Shown here piece after piece: positions 1-11,076 of a DNA stretch of 34,276 nucleotides (the first letter of the stretch is position 1; every line of letters starts with the position of its first letter). This DNA comes from Clostridia bacterium (GTDB taxonomy: Bacteria > Bacillota_A > Clostridia > Christensenellales > Aristaeellaceae): NCBI GenBank assembly GCA_017432405.1, contig JAFRJF010000233.1, positions 1-34,276 on the forward strand. The letters run 5' to 3'. The notes beneath the pieces were generated by a model. The model was not told where the DNA came from. It was given only the letters and a program-made list of their open reading frames with translations, and made no database searches. Made by a program: the position numbers and the translations under genes.

Positions 1-22
1 AAACTGTGGTATGATCTTTCAT
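1..22 (-). CDS. 5' end of an unidentified gene (runs off the window)
   Basis: Only the first seven codons are visible on the minus strand (M K D H T T V). The start is supported by a GGGAGG ribosome site at 31-36, eight bases upstream of the ATG, and by a good promoter further upstream (82-110). Nothing can be said of its function. Confidence 0.55.
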
Positions 23-81
23 GTGTAGTACCTCCCTTTTGTATGCGGTAATTCCTGCTCTTGGTTTGTTATCCACTTACC

Positions 82-110
82 ATTATACAGGTAAATCCAC
101 GATTTGTACA
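82..110 (-). promoter_or_regulatory. promoter of the leftmost minus-strand gene, with flanking inverted repeat
   Basis: On the minus strand a perfect -10 TATAAT (82-87) lies 17 bases from a -35 TGTACA (105-110). A 9-bp inverted repeat, TGTAGTACC at 24-32 and GGTACTACA at 119-127, places one arm next to the ribosome site and the other just upstream of the -35. That is a plausible operator pair, but the repressor is unknown. The rest of 128-236 shows no convincing gene. Confidence 0.5.
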
Positions 111-236
111 TCCGTGGGGGTACTACATATTATCTTTTGGAGCGCGGCAATAGCTATTCCTATTATCTGGGCGCTAGCTCGATAAATCAGAATTCGCAGT
201 TGAGCCCTGAATCATCACTCCGCATCTGAAACATCC

Positions 237-440
237 CTATTCTTCGGGAACATACTTCAGAATATCGCCCACCCCGCACTCCAATATGCTGCAGAGGGTA
301 TCCAGGGTCGTGGTGGTGATTGGCTTGCCGTGCTTCATGCGATGCAGGGTGTTGGCAGGCATGCCAAACTTGAAGATCAGCGCATACTCCGTCATATTTT
401 TCCTGAACAGCGTTTCGTAAAAAGGCTTATAAGAGATCAT
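237..440 (-). CDS. small Cro/CI-type helix-turn-helix regulator
   Basis: A 67-residue protein that is almost entirely one XRE/Cro-like DNA-binding domain: helices around residues 4-12, a turn with 'GMPANTLHRMKHGK' as the recognition region, and the family's typical C-terminal 'LDTLCSILECGVGDIL'. It resembles the compact HTH_26 type of repressor seen as a lone regulator in Clostridia. The frame stays open to a GTG at 524 (95 residues), but those extra residues do not look like part of the domain, so I prefer the ATG at 440, although its ribosome site (AGGA) is weak. It is divergent from the BspA-like gene at 567 and might regulate it or the gene at the left edge; that is inference. Confidence 0.7.
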   Translation of the reverse strand: MISYKPFYETLFRKNMTEYALIFKFGMPANTLHRMKHGKPITTTTLDTLCSILECGVGDILKYVPEE

Positions 441-566
441 GTCAATATCCTGTCCCCCCTCAGGGACCAATTTAACATGCTCAAAATGTTGACTATATTG
501 AGAATAATGTTGGTGTTCGAGCACGGTTAGTGAGGCTAAAATATCGCTTAAAAGGAGGAAAAGGGT

Positions 567-2345
567 ATGGAGAGGAACGACACCGGAAGGATCAAGAGGA
601 ACAGACAGTGCAGCATGAGCGCGAAGAAGCTGATCGCGCTGATCCTGGCGCTGGCCATGGCGCTGGGAATGCTCTGCGCCACGGCGGAGGATGCGGACGG
701 CCTGCTGCTGCCAGGCGGCACCACACAGGCCAGCGATGGAGAATTGATCATCGGCGACGAGGCCTCAGGCGACAGCGCCATGGACCTCGAGCTGCCGGAG
801 GACGCCATGTTGGGCGGGGACGCCCTCGCCATCGACGGGACGTCCCTGGACGGCCTTGCGGACAACCTGATCGCGGATGAACTGGACATCGAAGCGGATG
901 CCCCTGCCGAGGCTCAGGCAAGCAATGCAAGCGATCCCGAGGACTTCGAGATCGACGAGGATGGCGTGCTGGTGAAGTATGTGGGCGCAGGCGGCGATGT
1001 GGTCATACCGGACGGCGTGACCAGCATAGGTGAACGTGCGTTCAGTTATTGCGAAAGCCTGACGAGCGTGTCGATCCCGGACGGCGTGACGAGCATAGGT
1101 AAATGTGCGTTCGATTGGTGCGAAAGCCTGGCAAGCGTGACAATCCCCGACAGCGTATCTACAATAAATGCTTATGCGTTCTGTGGTTGTAGCAGTCTTA
1201 CAAGCGTGACCATTCCGGATAACGTGGCCAGTATAAGTAGAGCTATGTTCAATGGGTGTAGTAGTCTGACAAGAGTGACTATTCCGGAAGGTGTTACCAG
1301 TATAGATGAGAGTGCTTTCGAAGAATGTAGTAGCCTGACAAGCGTGATAATCCCTAATGGCGTGACTGTCATTAGATATGCAACTTTTTCTGGGTGTAAT
1401 AATCTGACGAGCATAACGCTCCCGAATAGCTTGACTACGATTGAATGTGATGCGTTTCTTGGATGCTATAGTCTGACTAGCGTTACGATCCCGAATGCTG
1501 TGACCGAGATTTGGATGAATGCATTTATCGGGTGTAGCTCTCTTATGGAAATCAATGTTTCTGAAAACAACACTGTTTTTGCTTCAGATGATGGCATAGT
1601 GTATACGCATGACATGAAAGAATTGTTCCTTTGTCCCGAAGGGAAGTCAAGTGCGACGATTCCTCATGGCGTTACCGGCATTGGAAACGAGGCATTTCAT
1701 GATTGCAGCAGCCTCATGAGAGTGACAATCCCGGACAGCGTTACCAGCATAGGCGATAGGGCTTTCGAAGAATGCAGCAGCCTGACGAACGTGACCATCC
1801 CTGACAGCGTTATTAGTATTGGGAATTGGGTGTTCTATAGATGCGAGAATCTGACGAGCGTGACGATTCCAGCCAGTGTGACCAGCATCGGCGAGAGTGT
1901 CTTCGTCGCGCGAGTTGACGAGATCAATGATAATATCATTCCCCTGAATGTGACCATCTACGGCTACAAGGGTTCCTATGCCGAGACCTATGCCCAGGAG
2001 AATGGCTTGGCATTCTCGGCGCTTCCCGATCCCGTCAGTCTCGCCAAGGCCAAGGTCACCGTGTCGGCCCAGGTCTACACCAGCAAGGCGCTGAAGCCTG
2101 CGGTGAAGGTGGTGCTGAAGGGCAAAACCCTGAAGAATGGCGCCGATTACACCGTCAGCTACAAGAATAACAAGGCCATCGGTACGGCTACGGTGACCGT
2201 CAAGGGCAAGGGCGGCTATACCGGGACGGCGAAAAAGACCTTCAAGATCAACCCCAAGGCCGTGACCGGCCTGAAGCTGGCCGCGGGCAAGGGAAAGCTG
2301 ACCGTCAGCTGGAAGAAAGAGCGCTGGCGGCGTCGGCGGCTATGA
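567..2345 (+). CDS. BspA-like leucine-rich-repeat secreted surface protein (3' end frameshifted)
   Basis: A secreted protein with a signal peptide (basic start, then the hydrophobic 'LIALILALAMALGML' around residues 22-36), an acidic linker to about residue 140, and about twelve LRR_5/BspA repeats of 23 residues with the core 'VTSIG..AF..C.SLTSVTIP' to about residue 470. An Ig/fibronectin-like region (about 485-590) begins before the frame breaks. Such proteins are cell-surface or secreted adhesins in gut Firmicutes and Bacteroidetes. The start at 567 has a perfect AGGAGG eight bases upstream. Within codons near 2325 the frame is lost: a single extra A in the run AAGAAAGAG turns the expected K-K-S-A-G-G-V-G-G-Y into an arginine-rich end. 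The natural C-terminal continues at 2330-2541 in another frame. Confidence 0.85.
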   Translation: MERNDTGRIKRNRQCSMSAKKLIALILALAMALGMLCATAEDADGLLLPGGTTQASDGELIIGDEASGDSAMDLELPEDAMLGGDALAIDGTSLDGLADNLIADELDIEADAPAEAQASNASDPEDFEIDEDGVLVKYVGAGGDVVIPDGVTSIGERAFSYCESLTSVSIPDGVTSIGKCAFDWCESLASVTIPDSVSTINAYAFCGCSSLTSVTIPDNVASISRAMFNGCSSLTRVTIPEGVTSIDESAFEECSSLTSVIIPNGVTVIRYATFSGCNNLTSITLPNSLTTIECDAFLGCYSLTSVTIPNAVTEIWMNAFIGCSSLMEINVSENNTVFASDDGIVYTHDMKELFLCPEGKSSATIPHGVTGIGNEAFHDCSSLMRVTIPDSVTSIGDRAFEECSSLTNVTIPDSVISIGNWVFYRCENLTSVTIPASVTSIGESVFVARVDEINDNIIPLNVTIYGYKGSYAETYAQENGLAFSALPDPVSLAKAKVTVSAQVYTSKALKPAVKVVLKGKTLKNGADYTVSYKNNKAIGTATVTVKGKGGYTGTAKKTFKINPKAVTGLKLAAGKGKLTVSWKKERWRRRRL

Positions 2346-2541
2346 GCTGCAATACGCCCTGAAGAAGAGCTTCGCCGGCGGCAAGAAGGTGACGGTGAAG
2401 AAAGCTGCCACCCTCAAGGCGACCCTGAAGAAGCTGAAGAAGGGCACGACCTACTACGTCCGCATTCGCACTTACAAGAAGGTCGGCAAGACCACCTACT
2501 GGTCCGCCTAGTCTGCGGCGAAGCAGGCGAAGGTGAAGTAA
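2330..2541 (+). pseudogene. out-of-frame C-terminal remainder of the BspA-like protein
   Basis: Downstream of the frameshift another frame encodes the missing half of the fibronectin-like domain ('GGVGGYELQYALKKSF' ... 'GTTYYVRIRTYKKV'). It is stopped by TAG at 2509-2511 within 'YWSA*SAAKQAKVK', where relatives have tyrosine, and the ancestral stop is probably TAA at 2539-2541. Two independent lesions argue for real decay of the tail rather than one sequencing error. Confidence 0.75.
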
Positions 2542-2572
2542 TACAGCGTATCGACCATATCCCCGGTTTCGT

Positions 2573-2599
2573 CTCCCCGCCCCACATCCGGGCGGGGAG
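2573..2599 (+). terminator. hairpin after the BspA-like gene
   Basis: CTCCCCGCCC and GGGCGGGGAG form a 10-bp GC-rich stem; the following T tract is poor. Confidence 0.5.
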
Positions 2600-2645
2600 C
2601 TTGTATGATCCGGCGCGTAAAGACAAATCAGAATTTCCAAATCCC

Positions 2646-2674
2646 TTGACTTTGTACGCTCAATTATTTATAAT
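2646..2674 (+). promoter_or_regulatory. sigma-70 promoter of the oxidoreductase gene
   Basis: TTGACT (2646-2651), a 17-base spacer and a perfect TATAAT (2669-2674), followed by AGGAGG (2715-2720) ahead of the start codon. Confidence 0.75.
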
Positions 2675-2729
2675 AAGAATGATGGTTTAGGTCCATACTC
2701 AACAGATATCTAAAAGGAGGTAAATTCCG

Positions 2730-6242
<3,513 letters not shown>

Positions 6243-6266
6243 GCGATTATTCCGGAATGATGATGC

Positions 6267-6293
6267 CCCCGCTCCACATTGCGGAGCGGGGGT
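6267..6293 (+). terminator. terminator of the oxidoreductase gene
   Basis: CCCCCGCTCC and GGAGCGGGGG form a perfect 10-bp stem with a 7-base loop, 24 bases after the stop codon; only a short T run follows. Confidence 0.65.
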
Positions 6294-6305
6294 TATGAAC
6301 TAAAT

Positions 6306-6376
6306 GAGTCACGGGGACATGTTCCGCGACTCACTTCGTTATCAAGGATGAGTCAAGGGACCTGTCCCCGTGACTC
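6306..6376 (+). repeat. REP-like palindromic pair
   Basis: Two imperfect palindromes in opposite orientation (6306-6332 and 6350-6376). The outer arms GAGTCACGGGGACA and TGTCCCCGTGACTC match perfectly over 14 bp. Each unit also folds on itself (GAGTC...GACTC). The motif and layout recall intergenic REP/BIME-type units of Firmicutes; a related unit lies at 33471-33542. Confidence 0.6.
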
Positions 6377-6383
6377 GCAACAG

Positions 6384-6421
6384 AAGGACAGGGGCGCGGA
6401 TCGTTCCGCGCCCCTGTCCTT
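6384..6421 (-). terminator. terminator of the recQ-memo-amrS operon
   Basis: AAGGACAGGGGCGCGG and its exact complement form a 16-bp perfect stem with a 6-base loop, immediately after the amrS stop codon. It may work in both directions. Confidence 0.7.
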
Positions 6422-7281
6422 CAGCAATTTCCCGTATAAACATATTCCAGCCGCTCCCGGGCCACCTCTGCCAGGCGATAGACGCGCCTGACCTCCGTCG
6501 CTTCCCGGTCCGTCATGCGGAAGCGGGGGAAGAAGCGGGAGATGTGCAGGGGAATCTGTCGGCCGATGGCGCGCCCTTCATCATCGGTCAGCTCCGCTAC
6601 CCAGCCGGTCAGCGCTCGCATCTCGTCCTCCGAGTCGTTCTCTCCGGGCACGATCAGCGTGGTCAGCTCCACGTGGCACAGCTGGACCGCCCGGGCGATA
6701 AAGGCCTTCACCATGTCCAGGCTGCCGCCCAGCACCCCGGTGTAGTAGCGCTCGGTGAAGCCCTTCAGGTCGATGTTCATGGCGTCGATGTGGGGGCCGA
6801 GGGCTTCCAGCACGGGCAGCGCCGCCGTGCCGTTGGTGACCAGCACGTTTTTAAGCCCTGCCTCGTGGATCAGAACCGCCGTGTCCCGCACGAACTCCCA
6901 GCCCACTAGCGGCTCGTTATAGGTGAACGCCAGGCCGATATTGCCCCGGGTGACCAGCTTCACCGCCGTTTTCGCCAGGGCTTCAGGCGTGACGGTCTCG
7001 GCCCGTTCCACACAGCCCATGGCCTCTGCCGACCAGGAGATCCCGTGGTTCTGGCAGAAGGGGCACCGCAGGTTGCAGCCGTAGCTGCCCGCCGACAGGA
7101 TCATGCCGCCGGGGTGGAACCGCCGCAGCGGCTTCTTTTCGATGGGATCCAGCGCCAGTGCGGTGATCCTGCCATAATTCTCCGGCACCACTTTACCGCC
7201 GACGCACGTCCGCGCGCCGCAAAAGCCCCTGCGCCCCTCGGGGATGTCGCAGTGATGAAAGCACACCTCGCATATCGCCAT
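6421..7281 (-). CDS. amrS: AmmeMemoRadiSam system radical SAM enzyme
   Basis: A 286-residue radical SAM protein. 'CNLRCPFC' is the CX3CX2C motif that binds the 4Fe-4S cluster, followed by 'QNHGISW'. The N-terminal cysteines 'CEVCFHHC' and 'RRGFCGARTCV' and the 'FTYNEPLVGWEF' motif are typical of the AmrS family (related to pyruvate formate-lyase activators). The biological reaction of AmrS is not settled; it travels with MEMO and AMMECR1 domains, as here. I chose the ATG at 7281, which has GGAGGG seven bases upstream; the frame continues to a GTG at 7299 that overlaps the previous gene. It is the last gene of the operon and is followed by a strong hairpin. Confidence 0.92.
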   Translation of the reverse strand: MAICEVCFHHCDIPEGRRGFCGARTCVGGKVVPENYGRITALALDPIEKKPLRRFHPGGMILSAGSYGCNLRCPFCQNHGISWSAEAMGCVERAETVTPEALAKTAVKLVTRGNIGLAFTYNEPLVGWEFVRDTAVLIHEAGLKNVLVTNGTAALPVLEALGPHIDAMNIDLKGFTERYYTGVLGGSLDMVKAFIARAVQLCHVELTTLIVPGENDSEDEMRALTGWVAELTDDEGRAIGRQIPLHISRFFPRFRMTDREATEVRRVYRLAEVARERLEYVYTGNC

Positions 7282-7295
7282 GGCCGTTCCCTCCG

Positions 7296-8681
7296 TCACC
7301 TGTGCCTGACCACTTCAAAGCGCTGGAGCCCGACCTTCTCCTTTGGGCCGATGCCGGCCTTCTGTTTGGCGATATCCACCTGCTGGCGCACGGTGTCCAC
7401 GCCCTCCAGGTCCGGCAGCAGCAGCCCCCGGCGATGGCCCTTGCGCACGATCACGCCGTAGCGCTTCACGTCCAGCTCGGCCTCGGAGGCGATGTCCTCC
7501 GGTTCGCCCAGCACGTCCACGTTGATCTCCAGCCAGGGCAGCTCGTCGGGGCGTATCGGGTCGAAGCGGGGGTCCCGGGAGGCGGCGCTGACGGCGTTGT
7601 GGATGATCTCCTCCGCGAGGCTGTCCCGGGTCGGCGCGATGGTGCCGATGCAGCCCCTAAGTCGCCCCCGCTTGTGGATGGACACGAAGGCCCCCGCCCG
7701 GCAGTGGGTGAGCGCCTCCGGAAGATCCTTGGGCACGTCCGGGAGCCTGCGCTCCCGCACCCAGCGCTCCACTGACTGCCAGGCCAGCTCGACCCAGGGG
7801 TCGCATTTCGCCCGCGCGTTCTCAAGCTGCCGGGACTGCGTCTTTTGGCGAAGGTCCAGGAACCGGCGCTCCTCGTCCGGCCTGCCCGGATGGAAGGCGC
7901 AGATGCCGTAGCCCACGCCGGTCACGTCCTCGTGGGAGAGCTGTTCCGCCGTCACGGCCATGCCGTCCAGCGCCCCGGCCATGATGACAAAGGAGCGGTG
8001 GCCGCACTCCGCGGCGCGCTCGCAGAAGGTCTCGTCGAAGTCGAACAGCTCGCCGAAGGCCGCCCGCCCGCACACATCCATGATCCGCGTATCGTACTGC
8101 GGGCCCTCCGGCGCGTAGCCGTAGGGACCGTAGGCCTGCAGCTTGTGGGACAGGTCGCCGCTGGCGACGTAGACCACCCGGCGACCGGTCTCCTCCACGG
8201 CGCGCCGGATCAGCTGGCCCAGCCGGTAGTGGTCCTCCAGCGGCAGCCCGGAGAGCCCGACGCGCACCAGCCTGAAATTGGCGTACACCTGGCGGATGAA
8301 GTACAGCGGCACCAGCGTGCCGTGATCCAGCGCAGGCTCCCGCTGACCCCGGGTCCCGGCAGGCAGGCCGCTGGCGATGGCCATGCGCTCAATGGTCCTG
8401 GCCAGCTCGGCGTCGTAGGCCTCCCTGAATCGCACCTGTGGGGCGCGGAAACGGGTAAAGCTGCCCTCGGCGCTGACGCCGGGGGAGATGTGAAAGTAAT
8501 CGGCGTACATCGTGGCGTGGGGGCTGGAGATGATGATGGTCTCCGGCGCCAGTGCCGCGATCTCCCGGGCTACCTTGGCATAGGCCGCCCGGGTGGCTTC
8601 GATCTGCTGTTCGCTGCCGCGTCCCACCTCCGGCACGATCATCGGCGGATGGGGCACCATGTAGGCCGCCAGTATGGGCAT
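7296..8681 (-). CDS. MEMO1-AMMECR1 fusion protein (AmmeMemoRadiSam proteins B and A)
   Basis: About 461 residues with two domains. Residues 1-270 are MEMO-like, related to extradiol dioxygenases, with conserved pieces 'AYMVPHPPMIVPEVG', 'SSPHATMYADYF', 'DHGTLVPLYF' and 'SGDLSHKLQAYGPYG'. Residues 290-461 are AMMECR1-like, with the signature 'LRGCIGTI' and the tail 'GLLLPDLEGVDTVRQQ'. Both are widespread but biochemically ill-defined; together with the radical SAM partner downstream they form the AmmeMemoRadiSam module. The start at 8681 has GAGGAG nine bases upstream and lies one base beyond the recQ stop, so translation is probably coupled. The open frame runs far upstream antisense-free within recQ, but that part is only a shadow of recQ. 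Confidence 0.9.
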   Translation of the reverse strand: MPILAAYMVPHPPMIVPEVGRGSEQQIEATRAAYAKVAREIAALAPETIIISSPHATMYADYFHISPGVSAEGSFTRFRAPQVRFREAYDAELARTIERMAIASGLPAGTRGQREPALDHGTLVPLYFIRQVYANFRLVRVGLSGLPLEDHYRLGQLIRRAVEETGRRVVYVASGDLSHKLQAYGPYGYAPEGPQYDTRIMDVCGRAAFGELFDFDETFCERAAECGHRSFVIMAGALDGMAVTAEQLSHEDVTGVGYGICAFHPGRPDEERRFLDLRQKTQSRQLENARAKCDPWVELAWQSVERWVRERRLPDVPKDLPEALTHCRAGAFVSIHKRGRLRGCIGTIAPTRDSLAEEIIHNAVSAASRDPRFDPIRPDELPWLEINVDVLGEPEDIASEAELDVKRYGVIVRKGHRRGLLLPDLEGVDTVRQQVDIAKQKAGIGPKEKVGLQRFEVVRHR

Positions 8682-8682
8682 G

Positions 8683-10542
8683 TCAGTCATCTCCTCTGCT
8701 GTGATTATCGGATTCCCAGTTCTGTATCGCTTCCAGGAAGGCCCGGCCATAGCGGGCCGCCTTGTATTCGCCGACGCCGGAGACGTCCAGAAAATCAACC
8801 ATATCCGCCGGACGCTTGACGGCCATGTCCGCCAGGGTGGCGTTTGAGAACACCACATAGGCGGGCACGCCCTCGGCCTTGGCCAGCTCCGCGCGCAGGC
8901 GGCGCAGCGCCTCGAACAGGCTGTCCTCCGGCGCGACGGTGCGGCGCTCCGGCATCCTGCGGCGCGGGGTCGGCTCCGCCAGTTCTTCGCGCCTGGCATA
9001 GGATACCCGCGTCCCGCCGCGCAGCACCTCCCAGGCGCGGTTCGTCGTCTGAAGCACCGGGAAGCTGCCCGTGGTCTGTACCAGATAGCCCTGCTCCACA
9101 AGCACGTCGATATATTCCCGGATTTTCATGCGGTCGGTGTCGCGCATGATGCCGTAGGTGGACAGGTCGTCGAGCCCCAGCTGTTGCACCCGCTGTTCCC
9201 GGCTGCCGTGGAGCATTCGGACGATCAGGGTCGTTCCGAGGCCGCTTGGGAAGCGCCGTTCCACCCGGGCGACGCCGGAGAGTATCTTCTGGGCCTGCAC
9301 GGTGATGTCGGTCTGGCGCGTTCTGGCCGTGCAGTTTTCGCAGCTATCACAGCGCTCCGGGCTGTGCTCTCCGAAGTAGTGCAGCAGGAAATGGCGATAG
9401 CACCCGGAGGTCTTGCAGTAGCCCGTCATCTGCCGAAGCCGCTCCATGTCCTGCCGGCGAACCTCCTGCCGTTCCGTCTCCGACAGCGCCTCGTTTTCTG
9501 AGGACGCGTTGATGAGATACTTCGCGGTCTGGACATCTCCGGCGGAGAACAACAGCACGCACTGGGCCGCCGATCCGTCCCGCCCGGCGCGTCCGGCCTC
9601 CTGGTAGTAGCTCTCGATGTTCTTGGGCATGTTGTAGTGCAGCACGAAGCTGATATTGGACTTGTCGATGCCCATGCCGAAGGCGTTGGTGGCCACCATC
9701 ACACGGCGGCGATCGTAGACGAAATCCTCCTGATTCCGGCGGCGCTCGTCGTCGGGCAGGCCAGCGTGGTAGCGCGTGGCGGCGATGCCGTGCTGCACCA
9801 GCTTCTGGCAGGTCTGGTCCACCGCCTTTCGGGTCGCGCAGTAGACGATGCCGGCCTGATCCCCGTGTCGGCGCACGTAGTCCAGCACCCAGCCGAACTT
9901 GTCCCTGGGCGTTTTCACGTCAAAGTAGAGGTTGGGGCGGTCGAAGCCCGTGGTCACGCAGAAGGGGTCCCTCAGTGCCAGCAGCTTTATGATGTCCGAC
10001 TTGACCGCGTCGGTGGCGGTGGCCGTGAAGGCGCCGACCACGGGCCGCCGGGGCAGTCCCTCGATGAACCCGGCGATGTCCAGGTAGCTGGGGCGAAAAT
10101 CCTGGCCCCACTGGGACACGCAATGGGCTTCGTCCACGGCCACCAGAGGGACGCTGAGCGCTTGGCAAAGGCGCTGAAAGCCGGCGGTCATCAGGCGTTC
10201 CGGGGCGACGTAGAGTATTTTATAAGCGCCGTGGCTCGCCTGTCGAAGCACTTCGATATATTCCTCGGAGGTGAGCATGGAATTGATACAGGCGGCGGGA
10301 ATGCCCATCGCTGCCAAAGCGGCCATCTGATCCTTCATCAGCGAAATCAGCGGCGAGACGACCAGCGTCGTCCCCGGCAGCATCACCGCGGGCAGCTGGT
10401 AGCAGACGGACTTGCCCGCTCCGGTGGGCATCACGCCCAGCGCGTCCCTGCCGGCCATAATGGCGTCGATCAGGGGTTCCTGGCCGTTGCGAAACGCGTC
10501 ATGGCCAAAATAGTGCTTGAGAAACCGGGTTTTTTCCACCAT
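8683..10542 (-). CDS. recQ: ATP-dependent DNA helicase RecQ
   Basis: A 619-residue superfamily 2 helicase that unwinds DNA 3' to 5' in recombination and repair. Visible parts are Walker A 'MPTGAGKSVCYQLP' (residues 38-51), the DEAH box 'VDEAHCVSQWG', motif VI 'QEAGRAGRDG', the RecQ zinc module ('CKTSGCYRHFLLHYFG' and 'CDSCENC'), a winged helix, and a C-terminal HRDC domain ('LFEALRRLRAELAKAEG'...'VSGVGEYKAARYGR'). The ATG at 10542 has GGAGG eight bases upstream and is preferred over the GTG at 10566. It is the first gene of the operon with the MEMO-AMMECR1 and AmrS genes; linking a helicase to that module is unusual and may be only positional. Confidence 0.96.
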   Translation of the reverse strand: MVEKTRFLKHYFGHDAFRNGQEPLIDAIMAGRDALGVMPTGAGKSVCYQLPAVMLPGTTLVVSPLISLMKDQMAALAAMGIPAACINSMLTSEEYIEVLRQASHGAYKILYVAPERLMTAGFQRLCQALSVPLVAVDEAHCVSQWGQDFRPSYLDIAGFIEGLPRRPVVGAFTATATDAVKSDIIKLLALRDPFCVTTGFDRPNLYFDVKTPRDKFGWVLDYVRRHGDQAGIVYCATRKAVDQTCQKLVQHGIAATRYHAGLPDDERRRNQEDFVYDRRRVMVATNAFGMGIDKSNISFVLHYNMPKNIESYYQEAGRAGRDGSAAQCVLLFSAGDVQTAKYLINASSENEALSETERQEVRRQDMERLRQMTGYCKTSGCYRHFLLHYFGEHSPERCDSCENCTARTRQTDITVQAQKILSGVARVERRFPSGLGTTLIVRMLHGSREQRVQQLGLDDLSTYGIMRDTDRMKIREYIDVLVEQGYLVQTTGSFPVLQTTNRAWEVLRGGTRVSYARREELAEPTPRRRMPERRTVAPEDSLFEALRRLRAELAKAEGVPAYVVFSNATLADMAVKRPADMVDFLDVSGVGEYKAARYGRAFLEAIQNWESDNHSRGDD

Positions 10543-10577
10543 TCGCTTCACCTCCAGTCCAAGCACAATTCGTTAAC

Positions 10578-10606
10578 AGTATAGCACAACCGCCGGCCAT
10601 TGACCA
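10578..10606 (-). promoter_or_regulatory. probable promoter of the recQ operon
   Basis: On the minus strand TGGTCA (10601-10606), 17 bases, TATACT (10578-10583). The -35 is weak. The rest of 10607-10738 holds nothing I recognise. Confidence 0.45.
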
Positions 10607-10738
10607 GCTAATATTTTTCTGGACAGAACAAATATGGGAAGCATCGACGCAAAAGACGCAACTGAAAGACCAGACTCATGTTGAATCGTGAACCGCTGCC
10701 GACAATTCCGTAAATTCTGCTGAAATATCAGAAATCCC

Positions 10739-10767
10739 TTGACAGCGGCGATGATCTTTGCTATAAT
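10739..10767 (+). promoter_or_regulatory. promoter of tRNA-Asn
   Basis: Perfect TTGACA (10739-10744) and TATAAT (10762-10767) with a 17-base spacer, 28 bases before the tRNA. Confidence 0.85.
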
Positions 10768-10795
10768 AACTTTCGTTGGTTGAGACCGACAAGAT

Positions 10796-10871
<76 letters not shown>

Positions 10872-10873
10872 GT

Positions 10874-10915
10874 GAAAACTGTGAGACCTGCATAAGGTTT
10901 CACAGTTTTCTTTTT
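10874..10915 (+). terminator. terminator of tRNA-Asn (element-derived side)
   Basis: GAAAACTGTGAGACC and GGTTTCACAGTTTTC form a 15-bp stem (one G-U), with a 7-base loop and then TTTTT. Confidence 0.85.
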
Positions 10916-11024
10916 GCGTTTTGTACTAATTCCAGCCCTATTCAGGTGACTCTTCCCTTAACATTCAGGCAGAACCAGCATAAATTCTGCGAAAATGTCA
11001 ACAACTTTGTTCCGTGCCAAGTCT

Positions 11025-11061
11025 CAAAACCCTTGTGTCGCAGGGGTTTTGGGGCTTTTTT
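11025..11061 (+). terminator. terminator facing the recombinase gene
   Basis: CAAAACCC and GGGTTTTG form a stem followed by GGGGC and a T run at 11056-11061. It lies just before the convergent recombinase stop codon. Confidence 0.6.
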
Positions 11062-11076
11062 CTGTGTTCAATAATG

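Noticed and set aside
95..229. Possible tail of a plus-strand protein rich in Ser, Tyr and Asn
   Set aside because: There is no start codon or ribosome site, and it overlaps a good minus-strand promoter; too short to judge.
567..2345. TAG recoded to an amino acid, suggested by the TAG in the BspA tail
   Set aside because: The HTH gene at 237 and other frames end at TAG normally, and the same tail also has a frameshift, so decay is simpler.
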